A DNA stretch of 44,988 bases. It comes from Planctomycetota bacterium (GTDB lineage: Bacteria > Planctomycetota > UBA1135 > GCA-002748355). The translations under genes were made by a program, and so were the position numbers. The stretch covers positions 1 to 44,988 of the forward strand of contig JALSSW010000135.1 in the NCBI GenBank assembly GCA_026984035.1, in the 5' to 3' direction. Shown here in pieces: positions 17,132-26,508 of this stretch (position 1 is its first letter; every line of letters starts with the position of its first letter). The notes beneath the pieces are model-generated. The model was given only the letters and a program-made list of their open reading frames with translations, ran no database searches and was not told the DNA's origin.

Positions 17132-18202
17132 CTATTCCAGCACCAACATCGCATCCCCAAAGGAAAAAAAACGATATCCCTGGTCCATAGCAATGCGATA
17201 CAGCTCAAGGACCCGCTCCCTTCCGAGGATGGAAGCGAGCAGTAACAGGAGACTGCTTTCGGGCAAATGGAAGTTAGTCAGCAGGGCAAACTCGAGGCGA
17301 GGCCCATGGCCCGGATACAGAAAGAGATCGGTCTTTCCGCTGCGAGGAACCACTCGGACTCGAGCCCCTTGCTCCCCCTCTTCCTGCTCCAGGCTGGATT
17401 CCAAAACTCGAACGGAGGTTGTCCCCACGCAGAGGATGCGCCGCCCGGCTGCTCTCACCTCCTCGATTTTCCGAGCCGCTTCCAAAGGGCAGTCAAAATA
17501 CTCTTGATGCATCTTGTGGTCTTCAATGCGATCTCCTTTCAGGGGCTCAAAGGTGCCCTCCCCGACATGCAGGGTGACCCGCGCCTGGCCCACCCCCAGG
17601 TTCCCAAGCCGCTCAAGTAATGCAGAGGTCAGGTGAAGCCCCGCCGTCGGGGCGGCTACAGCCCCCGGATTCCGCGCAAAAACAGTTTGATACCGCTCCC
17701 GGTCAAAGTCGCGGTTCTCCTCGTCCCGAGACCTCTTTATGTAGGGAGGCAAAGGCGCACGCCCCACCCGATCCAAACAGAGCCCCAGATCTCCTCCGTC
17801 CGGAACTTCCAAGCGAAAACGATGTCGGCCCCGGCCCAAATCCTCCAGGATGGTCAACTTTAAGGCCCCCCCCTCCATTTGAAGGGTTTCCCCCAGGGAG
17901 AGCCTCGCCGAAGGTTTTAAAAAGCCCTCACCCTCACACCCTCTTCGTTCCAAGATGAGACATTCCACCCTTCCCCCGCTGTCCCTTTTCCCCAGCAATC
18001 GATGCGGGAGAACCTTGGTTTCATTCAGGACCAGGAGATCCCCCGCTTCAAGGTAGTCGGGCAGATCCCTGATCCGCCGATGCTCAAGCCTACAAGGGTC
18101 GCTCCGCGAACAAACCAACATCCGCGCCCCATCCCTCGGTTCCGCGGGAAAAAGAGCAACCCGGTCCTGCGGAAGCTCATAATGAAAATCTTTTCTCTGC
18201 AT
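17132..18202 (-). CDS. queA: tRNA preQ1(34) S-adenosylmethionine ribosyltransferase-isomerase
   Basis: 356 residues, full QueA length. It transfers and isomerises the ribosyl group of SAM onto preQ1 at tRNA position 34, making epoxyqueuosine. Family blocks are present: FHYELPQDRVALFPAEPRDGARML at the N-terminus, DLLVLNETKVLPHRLLG, YQTVFARNPGAVAAPTAGLHLT, VTLHVGEGTFEPLK and the C-terminal TNFHLPESSLLLLLASILGRE with FSFGDAMLV. The ATG at 18202 has GAGG five bases upstream, inside a hairpin (see 18204-18226). No other queuosine gene is adjacent. Confidence 0.97.
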   Translation of the reverse strand: MQRKDFHYELPQDRVALFPAEPRDGARMLVCSRSDPCRLEHRRIRDLPDYLEAGDLLVLNETKVLPHRLLGKRDSGGRVECLILERRGCEGEGFLKPSARLSLGETLQMEGGALKLTILEDLGRGRHRFRLEVPDGGDLGLCLDRVGRAPLPPYIKRSRDEENRDFDRERYQTVFARNPGAVAAPTAGLHLTSALLERLGNLGVGQARVTLHVGEGTFEPLKGDRIEDHKMHQEYFDCPLEAARKIEEVRAAGRRILCVGTTSVRVLESSLEQEEGEQGARVRVVPRSGKTDLFLYPGHGPRLEFALLTNFHLPESSLLLLLASILGRERVLELYRIAMDQGYRFFSFGDAMLVLE

Positions 18203-18203
18203 T

Positions 18204-18226
18204 GATCCTCAAAAGCGGAGAGGATC
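18204..18226 (-). promoter_or_regulatory. Hairpin that covers the queA ribosome-binding site
   Basis: On the minus strand, arms GATCCTC and GAGGATC (7 perfect pairs, nine-base loop) lie directly upstream of the queA ATG, and the 3' arm contains the GAGG Shine-Dalgarno sequence. Folding would hide the site. The sequence does not look like a preQ1-I riboswitch aptamer. Function is inference. Confidence 0.4.
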
Positions 18227-18868
18227 CAAAGCCAACCCCCCGGGAGCAAGGGAAAAAGGAGAAAGGGAAAGATCCATAAAACAAATGCTTGCAGCCACAT
18301 AGTAGAAAAAATTCCTTGAAAGAGTGCATTGCATCTCTGCCTCCCTTGTATAGAATTCATTTGTTCTTGCAATGAACCGACGTTTATCGGAACGATGAGT
18401 TTCGAGGCATTGCAGGGCCTCAAGTTTCGTTTTATCTTTTTTCTCCTTTCTTTTGCTTCCCTTCCGAATCTCTTGATCCGTGATCTCCTTCCATGAGCTG
18501 GGGAATTAACGGCAGGCTCAAAAACCAAGAAAATCTTTGGTCTTTCCCAAGCAGGGAGATCCCGCAAGTACCTATCGAGCGGGAAATTCCGCATGGAAAC
18601 CTGGTCCTGCAGAACATCTCTCTAAGCCAATGGAAACGATCTCATGAACCGATAAGGTTCAGCTTCAAGATAAAAAAGGGATCAAAGAAATTTTTTTCTG
18701 TTTACCGCCTACGACCAAACTCGAGAACCGCTTCCAATCAATTTTGCAACTTTTCCATTGGAAAATTGCACATTTTTTGCGCTTTTGATACGAGAAAAAA
18801 TCAATCGAAAGACGGAGCGGAACCCGGGTTGGAGATAGGTGAATTCTGCCATTCAAGGAAAACCAAAC
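18227..18868. other. Non-coding stretch between queA and the CARDB gene
   Basis: About 640 bases with no gene I can support. It turns A/T-rich towards 18660-18810. An inverted repeat TTTTCCA-T-TGGAAAA sits near 18751-18765, and TTGCAC with TACGAG 17 bases later (near 18767-18795) is a weak promoter candidate for the CARDB gene. An open frame on the minus strand here (18025-18594) is mostly overlap with queA and looks like chance. Confidence 0.45.
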
Positions 18869-21550
18869 ATGCGATTTACATTTTCCAAGGCGGGTTCTCT
18901 GATAACCTGCACGTTACTTTTCTCAACGGCTCTTCTTGCCCAAAACCCCAAACCTTTTATTGGAACAAGCCAATCAGGAATCATTGAACCTGAGGGGCCC
19001 ACCAAAGCGGGAGTCTCTTCGACCATCCCTCAGAAACCGACCCAAGCACAAATCAACTTTACGCATCCCGATCTTCCCCCCCTTCCGGTGGGACCGGTTC
19101 GCAAGATTCCTATGAGCCCTCCCACTGAAGCACCGGGAACAGCTCAGGCCAATCCCACTGCGACTCTTTCGGTCTTTAAAAACGTCCAGGTGACGCCCTC
19201 TGGGGCAAACCGCTCCTCGATCGGAGAGCCCACGGCAGCACACCATGGTTTCACCGCCTTTTACACAGGAAACTGGTATGCAGCCATCTCCAAAAACGAT
19301 GGGAACTCTTGGAGTTACATCAACCCCTATACCAAGTTCCCCAAGGTGGACGGGGGGTTCTGCTGCGATCAATACGCCATGTATGTCCCCAGTAGAAAGA
19401 TCACCGTCTGGCTTCTCCAATACGGATACAGCGCAACCACCAGAAATGGAAGCTACCGAATCGCCGTCGCGAAAAATGAGACCAACCTTAAAAACGGGGT
19501 TTTCCATTATTACACATTCAATCCACGGAATTTTGGATTGCCTGCCGGATACTGGCTCGACTTCCCCCACATGGCCTATTCCAAGGGCTATCTCTTTGTG
19601 ACAGCCAACATCTTTACTGCAAGTCGCAATTACAATTCGACCGTCTGCTGGAGAATGCCTCTTTCCCAATTGGCGGCAGGAACAGCTGTTTCCTTCCGAT
19701 ATATTCGCCGAGCAGGAAGGACCTGGCGTCTGACTTTCGGCGCCACAAACACCATGTACTGGTGGCAACACAGAAATAGCTCCTCCGGATACTTGTACCG
19801 TTGGGCCGACGCCTCTACCAACTTTCAGAGATACACCATCAACATTGGATCCTGGAATTGGGGAACGAAAGGTACCATGATCGCCAAGGATCCTAAAAAC
19901 CGAAACTGGATGAAGCGTTCCGACTCCAGGCCTCTCGGAGGTTGGGTCGCGCGTGGAGTCATCGGTTTCATGTGGAATGCCAAACAAGGAGGGAACTTCC
20001 CCTACCCCTATACCCGCGTTGTAGAAATCCGCGAATCCAATCGCTCCATCTATCGGCAGACCTCCATCTGGCATCCTAAGTTCGCATGGGCCTATCCCTG
20101 TGCCGCGCAGAATTCCAGGGGGCACCTGGGTGGAATGATCTGTTATGGAGGCGGAAGCTATTATCCAAGCACCGCAGCCTGGGTTGTCGATGACTTGGAC
20201 ACGAAGTTCGCCCCCCTCAAGAACGTCGCTGTCGCGGTAGGGAACAACAGCCCCTCCAGTCAAGGGTGGGGAGACTATCTCACTGCAATTCCTCACTCTC
20301 GCTATTCCAACTCCTGGGTCGGATCGGCCATGGCCACCAGAAATGGATCGGGCAACAGCAACCAAATCCCTCGCTATGTGCACTTTGGAAGAACAAGAGA
20401 CGTGAACACCAAGCCTGACCTCAGGCCCGTAACTCTGTCAACAAGCTCTTCCAACCTCTTCCACGGATCGCCCTACACCTTTTCGACAAAAATCGAGAAC
20501 GTTGGCTTATCAACCGCTCCGGCATCCACAAACGGCTTTTATCTATCCACCAATTCGACCATCACTCGCTTTGACCTTCTCATCCGGAGCTTCACCCTGC
20601 CGTCCATCGCGCAAGGCAACTTCCGGACCTATTCAGCCTCTGTTAGTATTCCCAGCTCCGCCCCCGTTGGGACCTGCTGGGCCGGGGTTGTAGCCGATCG
20701 GACCAATGCCATTTCCGAATCCAATGAAATCAACAATGGCCTAGGCAAAAAGGTCAATTGCATAGGGAAGCCCGACTTGATCATCTCCGCAGCCTCCACA
20801 ACGGCTTCGAGCTTGCCAGCCGGTGGCCTCGTAAAAGTCTCCTATACCACCAAAAACGTGGGTACAGCGACATCTAACACTTCCGTTACCGGAGTCCTCC
20901 TCTCCACCAACTCCCTCATCACAACCTCTGACACCTACTTGGGTGGAGCGACAGAATTCACCTTAGGGAAGGGGCTCTCCCGCTCCCATTCGCTTTTTGT
21001 TCGGATCCCCTACGCGACCCCAAGCTCTACCCGCTACTTGGGGGTTTACGCCGATGTCGGATTCAACGTTTCCGAACTCAATGAAGGGAACAACGGGCGC
21101 GCCATTTCTGGTAAGCCCTCCATCGCCTACGGGGGTTCTCGCCGGCTCTTGGAATACCGCGGAATGAAATATACAAATTACCTGCAAAGGCGTGGACCCT
21201 ACTACCTCACCAGCGCACGCCTGGATGCTTCGAACGGGGGTTCCGCGCCGATGGCCATTGTTGCTCCCAAGTTTAAAGGTTACTGGTATCTCCTGCTCTT
21301 AAGCGGAAGCTCCACCTTTAAATTCGACGCCTTCACCAATGTGGGCCTGGGGATTTTGAATAGCCCCATTCTTCCTCTCTGGCTCAGTAAGATTCCGAGT
21401 TCTGGAATCAACTACCCCAGTTTCAATCTCCCCAAATCCTCGATTTCCACTCCGTTCACGATGTATGTTTACAGCTTCTGGTTTGATCCCAGCTTTAAAA
21501 ACATCATTGGATTCGGCAATAACCGGCTGTACCTCCGGATTGAAAAGTAA
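18869..21550 (+). CDS. Large secreted protein with BNR-like region and two CARDB domains
   Basis: About 893 residues from ATG 18869 (AAGGA nine bases upstream). A signal peptide (MRFTFSKAGSLITCTLLFSTALLAQ) and a Pro/Thr-rich linker lead to a region of about 370 residues with an Asp-box (SKNDGNSWSYI) and many aromatic residues, sialidase-propeller-like. Two CARDB (adhesion-related Ig-like) domains follow, at about residues 515-645 and 645-765: KPDLRPVTLSTSSSNL, then STKIENVGLS and ISESNEINNG; next KPDLIISAASTT, then TTKNVGTATSN and VSELNEGNNG. The last 120 residues are unassigned. CARDB domains usually mediate adhesion or carry enzymes on the outside. A strong terminator follows, so the gene is monocistronic. 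Confidence 0.88.
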   Translation: MRFTFSKAGSLITCTLLFSTALLAQNPKPFIGTSQSGIIEPEGPTKAGVSSTIPQKPTQAQINFTHPDLPPLPVGPVRKIPMSPPTEAPGTAQANPTATLSVFKNVQVTPSGANRSSIGEPTAAHHGFTAFYTGNWYAAISKNDGNSWSYINPYTKFPKVDGGFCCDQYAMYVPSRKITVWLLQYGYSATTRNGSYRIAVAKNETNLKNGVFHYYTFNPRNFGLPAGYWLDFPHMAYSKGYLFVTANIFTASRNYNSTVCWRMPLSQLAAGTAVSFRYIRRAGRTWRLTFGATNTMYWWQHRNSSSGYLYRWADASTNFQRYTINIGSWNWGTKGTMIAKDPKNRNWMKRSDSRPLGGWVARGVIGFMWNAKQGGNFPYPYTRVVEIRESNRSIYRQTSIWHPKFAWAYPCAAQNSRGHLGGMICYGGGSYYPSTAAWVVDDLDTKFAPLKNVAVAVGNNSPSSQGWGDYLTAIPHSRYSNSWVGSAMATRNGSGNSNQIPRYVHFGRTRDVNTKPDLRPVTLSTSSSNLFHGSPYTFSTKIENVGLSTAPASTNGFYLSTNSTITRFDLLIRSFTLPSIAQGNFRTYSASVSIPSSAPVGTCWAGVVADRTNAISESNEINNGLGKKVNCIGKPDLIISAASTTASSLPAGGLVKVSYTTKNVGTATSNTSVTGVLLSTNSLITTSDTYLGGATEFTLGKGLSRSHSLFVRIPYATPSSTRYLGVYADVGFNVSELNEGNNGRAISGKPSIAYGGSRRLLEYRGMKYTNYLQRRGPYYLTSARLDASNGGSAPMAIVAPKFKGYWYLLLLSGSSTFKFDAFTNVGLGILNSPILPLWLSKIPSSGINYPSFNLPKSSISTPFTMYVYSFWFDPSFKNIIGFGNNRLYLRIEK

Positions 21551-21578
21551 GCAATCCCTTTGAACAGCCCTTAGAACA

Positions 21579-21634
21579 GAGCCATGGAAGGCTCTGCCAC
21601 AAATTGGCAGAACCTTCCATGGCTCCTTTGTTTT
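21579..21634 (+). terminator. Strong terminator after the CARDB gene
   Basis: A long stem of about 21 pairs with one mismatch (arms 21579-21599 and 21605-21625, loop CAAAT) followed by CTTTGTTTT. It starts 28 bases after the stop codon. The remaining bases up to the next gene (21635-21888) show no feature I can support. Confidence 0.9.
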
Positions 21635-21888
21635 GCCTGGGGATGGTACAGCGAATGGGAAGCAGACCTGTTTTTGGCGGGATGGGAATCAAAGGAAGGA
21701 TGAAAAAGGTCCCTGCGCTTGAGGAAAAAGCACCCTTTAAGAAGCGTAAATCCTAGAATTCGGCCACCGAAACAAAGCGGGCAGGAAAAAAACGACCCGA
21801 TCCATGAATTGTTCGTAATGGAAATCCTTCCACCGCATTGCCGCGGTTGCGGGATTCCTGTACGTTCTTTCCCCTCCATCGAAACGAT

Positions 21889-23424
21889 ATGGCCGCGATT
21901 CTCCTCATCTCCTACTACGGGCTCTTTGCCATCCTTTCCATTTATGGGATGCATCGCTCACTCTTGCTTTTTCGCCTCCTTCGGAAGAAACCCAGAATAG
22001 GGCGTAAGGAACTCCCCGAAGACCCCTTAGCCTTTCCCATGGTGACCATTCAAATCCCCATCTATAACGAAAGATATGTGGCCACCCGACTGGTGGATGC
22101 CGTGGCAAAACTGGATTGGCCCAAGGAAAAGCTCGAGATCCAAGTTCTCGACGACTCCACCGACGAGACCGTGGCCCTTCTGGCCGAGCTCTGCGGAACC
22201 CTCCGGGCCAAAGGTTTGAATCTCCGACACATCCGAAGAAAGGACCGCAGCGGGTTCAAGGCGGGAGCTCTCGCAGAGGGACTTCGAGAAGCAAGGGGCG
22301 AGTTTGTCGCCATTTTTGATGCCGACTTTCTCCCCCGGGCAGATTTTTTGAAGCGAAGCATCCCCTATCTCTTGGGGGATGAGGGTCTCGGTCTGGTTCA
22401 GGGTCGATGGGAGCATCTCAATCGAGATCACAGCCTGTTGACCCGCCTTCAAGCCATTTTTTTGGATGCCCACTTTGCGATTGAGCACCAAGCCAGAGAA
22501 CGAGCAGGGCATTTCCTCAACTTCAACGGGACGGCAGGGGTTTGGAGGCGCAGCGCCATCGATGCAGCCGATGGCTGGAGCCATGAGACCCTCACCGAAG
22601 ACCTGGATCTTTCCTTTCGCGTACAGATGAAGGGGATTCGGTTCCACTACATGCACGATCTTGGGGTGCCAGCCGAACTCCCTGCAGAAATGAATGGGTT
22701 TAAGAATCAGCAACACCGCTGGGCTAAGGGATCCATCGAGGTCGCGCGCAAGCTCTTGCGGCCCCTCTGGCACTGTGACCGGATCCGCTTGGGAGCCAAG
22801 CTGGAAGGTTCCATGCATCTGCTCAACAACCTCGCCTACCTGGTCGTAGCGCTTGCGAGTTTTCTCACCCTCCCCGTTGCCTTCGCGCGTGGATCGGCGA
22901 ATCCCGCTCTTACGGTCTGGGCTGACCGATACTTACTGGGGATCGGCCTATTGCCAGTCCTCAGCTATTTTTTCATCGCCCAACTCCTGGTCGGAAAAAA
23001 AATCATCCCAAGCCTATTGCTCTTGCCCGCTGCCCTCGCCTTGGGAATCGGACTCTCGATCAATAACGCCAAGGCCGTCCTCGAGGGTTTGCTTGGCCAT
23101 CGCTCAGCCTTTGTTCGCACGCCCAAATACCGGATTCACAAAACCAAAGATAGCTGGATCGGCAAAACCTATGCGGCCCGAAAGGGCCTAGGTTTTTTGC
23201 TTGAAATCTTTCTCGGCCTGGAAGCTCTTGGAGCTTTTTGGGTGGCCGCCTGGAACGGCTGCTGGAGCATGGGACTCTTCTTTCTTTTTTTCGCGACGGG
23301 TTACCTCTATACCGGGATCCTGTCCGCTTCTCCAACTTTTGGTGAGCGCCTCCGATCAAGGACATGGACCTTATTGGGCTCTCACACGAACGCATCCCTG
23401 ATTCCCAAGTCCCGGGTTGGGTAG
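21889..23424 (+). CDS. Membrane GT2 glycosyltransferase (cellulose-synthase-like)
   Basis: About 511 residues from ATG 21889. After one N-terminal helix (MAAILLISYYGLFAIL) comes a GT-A domain with the processive-GT2 residues: VTIQIPIYNE, the UDP-binding VLDDSTDET, the metal-binding IFDADFLP, the catalytic-base TEDLDLSFRV and the QQHRWAKGS motif. Several membrane helices follow (about residues 315-500). This D, DxD, ED, QxxRW set defines beta-glycan synthases and related glycosyltransferases that extrude sugar polymers or build glycolipids. No PilZ domain or partner subunits are next to it. The start has a poor ribosome-binding site; a frame extension to 21838 is open. Confidence 0.92.
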   Translation: MAAILLISYYGLFAILSIYGMHRSLLLFRLLRKKPRIGRKELPEDPLAFPMVTIQIPIYNERYVATRLVDAVAKLDWPKEKLEIQVLDDSTDETVALLAELCGTLRAKGLNLRHIRRKDRSGFKAGALAEGLREARGEFVAIFDADFLPRADFLKRSIPYLLGDEGLGLVQGRWEHLNRDHSLLTRLQAIFLDAHFAIEHQARERAGHFLNFNGTAGVWRRSAIDAADGWSHETLTEDLDLSFRVQMKGIRFHYMHDLGVPAELPAEMNGFKNQQHRWAKGSIEVARKLLRPLWHCDRIRLGAKLEGSMHLLNNLAYLVVALASFLTLPVAFARGSANPALTVWADRYLLGIGLLPVLSYFFIAQLLVGKKIIPSLLLLPAALALGIGLSINNAKAVLEGLLGHRSAFVRTPKYRIHKTKDSWIGKTYAARKGLGFLLEIFLGLEALGAFWVAAWNGCWSMGLFFLFFATGYLYTGILSASPTFGERLRSRTWTLLGSHTNASLIPKSRVG

Positions 23425-23461
23425 GTGAAGGGCCAGGATCATTTCTCCCAAGGAGTTTCGC

Positions 23462-23932
23462 TTGAAAAACACCAAGGACCGCCGTCGCTTTCTCGAAGCC
23501 CTTGCTTCTTTCCTCGTCGCTCTCCCGCTGCTCGGTCCTGCCCTTTTAGCCTTAGTCTCATTTTTAAGCCCCGCGCCTCGAGAAGGAGGTGGCGAGATTC
23601 CCCTCCTTCCTCTCGACCAGATTCCCAGGGACCAGCCCAAGCGTATCCGCCTTCAATACGTCCGCCAGGTGGGTCCCTACCGTGAAGAAGTAGAAAGAAT
23701 TCTCTATGTGCGCCGGGAGGGCAAGGAAGTGATCGCCCTTTCCAACGAATGCACCCATTTGGGATGCCCCGTTCGCTACAAAAAAGAAAAAAAACATTTC
23801 GCCTGCCCCTGCCACGGTGGTGTTTTTGATCTCGAAGGCAAGCGAATCGAAGGCCCCCCACCTCGCCCCCTCAACCGTTACACAGTCCTCCCGCCCAAAA
23901 CAAAGGGCGGTCCCATCCGCCTCAAAGTCTAG
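23462..23932 (+). CDS. Rieske 2Fe-2S protein of a cytochrome bc-type complex
   Basis: 156 residues starting at TTG 23462, with AAGGAG seven bases upstream. The N-terminus MKNTKDRRRFLEALASFLVALPLLG is a Tat-like signal/anchor (RRRF then a hydrophobic helix), which is the family norm. The cluster-binding boxes are CTHLGC and CPCHGG, 16 or so residues apart, giving two Cys and two His ligands. It oxidises quinol together with cytochrome b. It is followed eight bases later by the cytochrome b-c gene, so these two genes form the complex operon. Confidence 0.95.
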   Translation: MKNTKDRRRFLEALASFLVALPLLGPALLALVSFLSPAPREGGGEIPLLPLDQIPRDQPKRIRLQYVRQVGPYREEVERILYVRREGKEVIALSNECTHLGCPVRYKKEKKHFACPCHGGVFDLEGKRIEGPPPRPLNRYTVLPPKTKGGPIRLKV

Positions 23933-23940
23933 GTCCGGTC

Positions 23941-25308
23941 ATGAAGAATCCTTTGCGCACGCTTCAAATGTTTCTCGACGACCGCCTGGGACTCCCTCAA
24001 CTTCGTGAAAAGTTTTTAACGGGCAAAATCCTCCCTAAAGGGAGTTCCTGGTTGCAAACCTTGGGCTTCGCGGCCCTCATCCTCTTCGCCGTCCAGTTCT
24101 TAACAGGGCTTGCACTGGCCTTCCATTACAGCCCCACGACCACAAGCGCCTACGACTCCATCCGCGTTTTCGAACGGAGCATCCCCTTCGGCAAACTCAC
24201 CCGTGGCCTCCATCACTATGGAGCCTCGGCCATGCTGATCCTGCTCTTCCTCCATGCCTTGCGGGTGTTCTTTCAGGGGGCTTACAAAAAACCGCGCGAA
24301 CTCACCTGGCTTTTAGGACTCGCCCTCTTTGGCTGCGTTATCGGCCTCGGGTTCACAGGCTATCTTCTTCCCTGGGACCAGAAGGCCTACTTCGCCACAA
24401 AGGTGGGGGTCAACATGGCTTCTCAAGCCCCCATCGGCGGCCACGAAATCCAACAGGCCCTCTATGGCGGCCCGGATTTGGGGCCGAATACCCTGGGTCG
24501 ATTCTACGTCCTCCACATCCTCGTTCTCCCCTTGGGGCTCATGGTTCTTCTGGCCCTCCATCTCTTCCAAGTCCAACGCCACGGCATCACTCCTCCGGGG
24601 GTTCCGGTCGGACAAAAGGGAGAACCCGGCCCCGCCTACCACCCCAACCATACATTCAAAGAAGCCCTCGTAGCCCTGATTGCCGTCGGAATTGTCACCT
24701 GGCTCGCCCTCAAACACGGTGCCCCCCTCGAAGCCGAAGCGGATCCGGTGGATCTAGCCTATGACCCCCGGCCCGAATGGTATTTCCTGGGGCTGTTCCA
24801 ACTCCTCAAATATTTTCCCGGATCCCTCGAATCGATCGCAGCCTTCTGGCTCCCCAATCTCTTCCTTCTGACCCTGGCGCTTCTCCCTTTCTTTGACCGA
24901 AACAAAGAGCGCAAACTCACAAAACGTCCCATCGCCCTCACCTTGGGAAGCCTCTTTGTCGTCACCCTTGTCAGTCTCACCTGGCTGGGGGCCCAGGACA
25001 AACCAAGGCACTATAGGACGCCTCCTCACCCGCTCGGCGCTTCCCCTCAAATCAAAAAGGGATACCTCCTCGTCCGGCGCGAAGGTTGCCTCTCCTGTCA
25101 CACATACACCAATGAGAAGGGCCAGGTCTTTGGAGAAACCAAAGAAGAGGACGACGCTCCCGACATGGCGGACTTCGATCAAACACCCGACGAGATTGTA
25201 GAATTCCTCCCCAATCCGGAATCGGACATCATGCCCAACTTTGACCACCTCAAGACGAGTGAGCGCCGAGCGATCGGTCTCTACCTGGAAAGCATCCGGG
25301 CCAAATAA
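23941..25308 (+). CDS. Cytochrome b/b6 fused to a mono-haem cytochrome c domain
   Basis: 455 residues in three parts. Residues 1-215 are a cytochrome b6-like four-helix bundle with the haem-ligand histidine pairs (GLHHYGASAMLILLFLHALR and FYVLHILVL/LLALHLFQV). Residues about 230-365 are a subunit-IV-like part with the quinol-site PEWY motif (DPRPEWYFLGLFQLLKY) and three helices. Residues about 375-455 are a C-terminal c-type domain with one CxxCH haem site (REGCLSCHTY) and a possible Met ligand in DIMPNFDHL. Fusion of all three makes the bc complex just two genes with the Rieske protein. Menaquinone/ubiquinone use is unknown. Confidence 0.94.
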   Translation: MKNPLRTLQMFLDDRLGLPQLREKFLTGKILPKGSSWLQTLGFAALILFAVQFLTGLALAFHYSPTTTSAYDSIRVFERSIPFGKLTRGLHHYGASAMLILLFLHALRVFFQGAYKKPRELTWLLGLALFGCVIGLGFTGYLLPWDQKAYFATKVGVNMASQAPIGGHEIQQALYGGPDLGPNTLGRFYVLHILVLPLGLMVLLALHLFQVQRHGITPPGVPVGQKGEPGPAYHPNHTFKEALVALIAVGIVTWLALKHGAPLEAEADPVDLAYDPRPEWYFLGLFQLLKYFPGSLESIAAFWLPNLFLLTLALLPFFDRNKERKLTKRPIALTLGSLFVVTLVSLTWLGAQDKPRHYRTPPHPLGASPQIKKGYLLVRREGCLSCHTYTNEKGQVFGETKEEDDAPDMADFDQTPDEIVEFLPNPESDIMPNFDHLKTSERRAIGLYLESIRAK

Positions 25309-25374
25309 GCCCCGGAGCCCAACCGGACCTTTTTCCCGGAGTTTCGGGATCTTGCAAAAGCGGGCGCAATCGGA

Positions 25375-26508
25375 TCATTCATCGGAAAGACCGGGGAGAA
25401 AGCCATAGCCATTGTCCCTGAGCCATGGGTAAATCTCACTCAAAGGAACAACCAAACCCATGTGAGAAATCACAACAGGTCGGATCTTCCCGTGGGTGTA
25501 GATCTTGCTGAAGACAGCCACCAACTTTCGGGTTTTTGCATCAAAAACTCCCCCCCCCGAGTTCCCAAAATACGTAGGCGCGTTGATCATCCAATATTTG
25601 GTTGCTTTCACTTTGGAATTTTGGTTGGCAATAAACCCCCCTGTCGGGATGGGATCATTGCCAAGAGGGCACCCGATCGCATACACCGAAGACCAAATAG
25701 AGATTTGCTTCAATTCCTTGGGGCTTGCGAGTTGGGCAACCCAAGCGATGCGCTCTGTGCTCTTCAACTTCAGCAAAGCAACATCAAACTCTTCGCTCCT
25801 GATCAAGAGTCTTGCTTCCACATCTTCTTTGCTGCCCTTTTTCCCAAAGATGGTGACCATTATTGTTCCCCGCTCTTTCCCAAAGGATTTTTCGTTCAAG
25901 ATATTCCGAACGACATGGTTTGCTGTCAGAACATAACTGTCATAGGTCCCGGAAGAACCCTTTCTGGTCCCCTTCGCCTTCCTTTCGATCGAAGCAATGA
26001 TGGTCCCCGATCCTACATTTTCTTCCCCACTGATTTGCACCGTCGGGTAGAGCATCTGTTTGAGCATCAAGGACTTTTTCTTCTCGTGGCCCCCTTGCAA
26101 GCGATTCATCAAGACCTGCTGGGCGTCTTTTTGTTTCTCGATCTCATCCCGTAAACGCTTCAGTTCCTTCTTATTTTCCGACATCAGGAGACTGGCGTTT
26201 TTGTATCCCCCAACATCCTTCCCATCCTTTTCGATCTTCTTGTTTTGAAGAGTCTTCTCGGCCCATCTTTGTTTTAAATCCTGAATTTCTTCCTTCAAAC
26301 GAGTCAAAGCAGCTTCCATCTGGAGTTGCAAATGATCTTGTTTTTTGGAGGAGGCTTTCGGCTTGAGAGACAGAACTTTGGAAAGCTTGGCCAGCTCGAC
26401 CTTCTTATCGAAATCTGATTTCTTAAGGGATTGGATCTCCCTCAACGTGGAAGAAAAGATGAGGAGCCCTATAGAAATTGCGGTTACTTCGATCAAGACT
26501 CTTTTCAT
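25375..26508 (-). CDS. Membrane-anchored coiled-coil trypsin-like serine protease
   Basis: 377 residues. One N-terminal helix (VLIEVTAISIGLLIFSS), then about 120 residues of charged heptad-like sequence (residues 30-145, rich in K, E, L, Q), a likely coiled coil, then a trypsin-like domain. The triad is visible: His in VLTANHVV, Asp in EEFDVALLKL and Ser in FGNSGGGVFD. No PDZ domain follows, unlike DegP/HtrA. It may act as an anchored periplasmic protease with a coiled-coil spacer or oligomeriser. It is convergent with the cytochrome operon (66 bases between stops). Confidence 0.88.
   Translation of the reverse strand: MKRVLIEVTAISIGLLIFSSTLREIQSLKKSDFDKKVELAKLSKVLSLKPKASSKKQDHLQLQMEAALTRLKEEIQDLKQRWAEKTLQNKKIEKDGKDVGGYKNASLLMSENKKELKRLRDEIEKQKDAQQVLMNRLQGGHEKKKSLMLKQMLYPTVQISGEENVGSGTIIASIERKAKGTRKGSSGTYDSYVLTANHVVRNILNEKSFGKERGTIMVTIFGKKGSKEDVEARLLIRSEEFDVALLKLKSTERIAWVAQLASPKELKQISIWSSVYAIGCPLGNDPIPTGGFIANQNSKVKATKYWMINAPTYFGNSGGGVFDAKTRKLVAVFSKIYTHGKIRPVVISHMGLVVPLSEIYPWLRDNGYGFLPGLSDE

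Noticed and set aside
18025..18594. A minus-strand frame overlapping the start of queA
   Set aside because: No good start or motif; overlaps queA in another frame.
18974..20383. A minus-strand frame of 469 codons
   Set aside because: Antisense to the CARDB gene, which has a signal peptide and conserved domains; no motif in the shadow.
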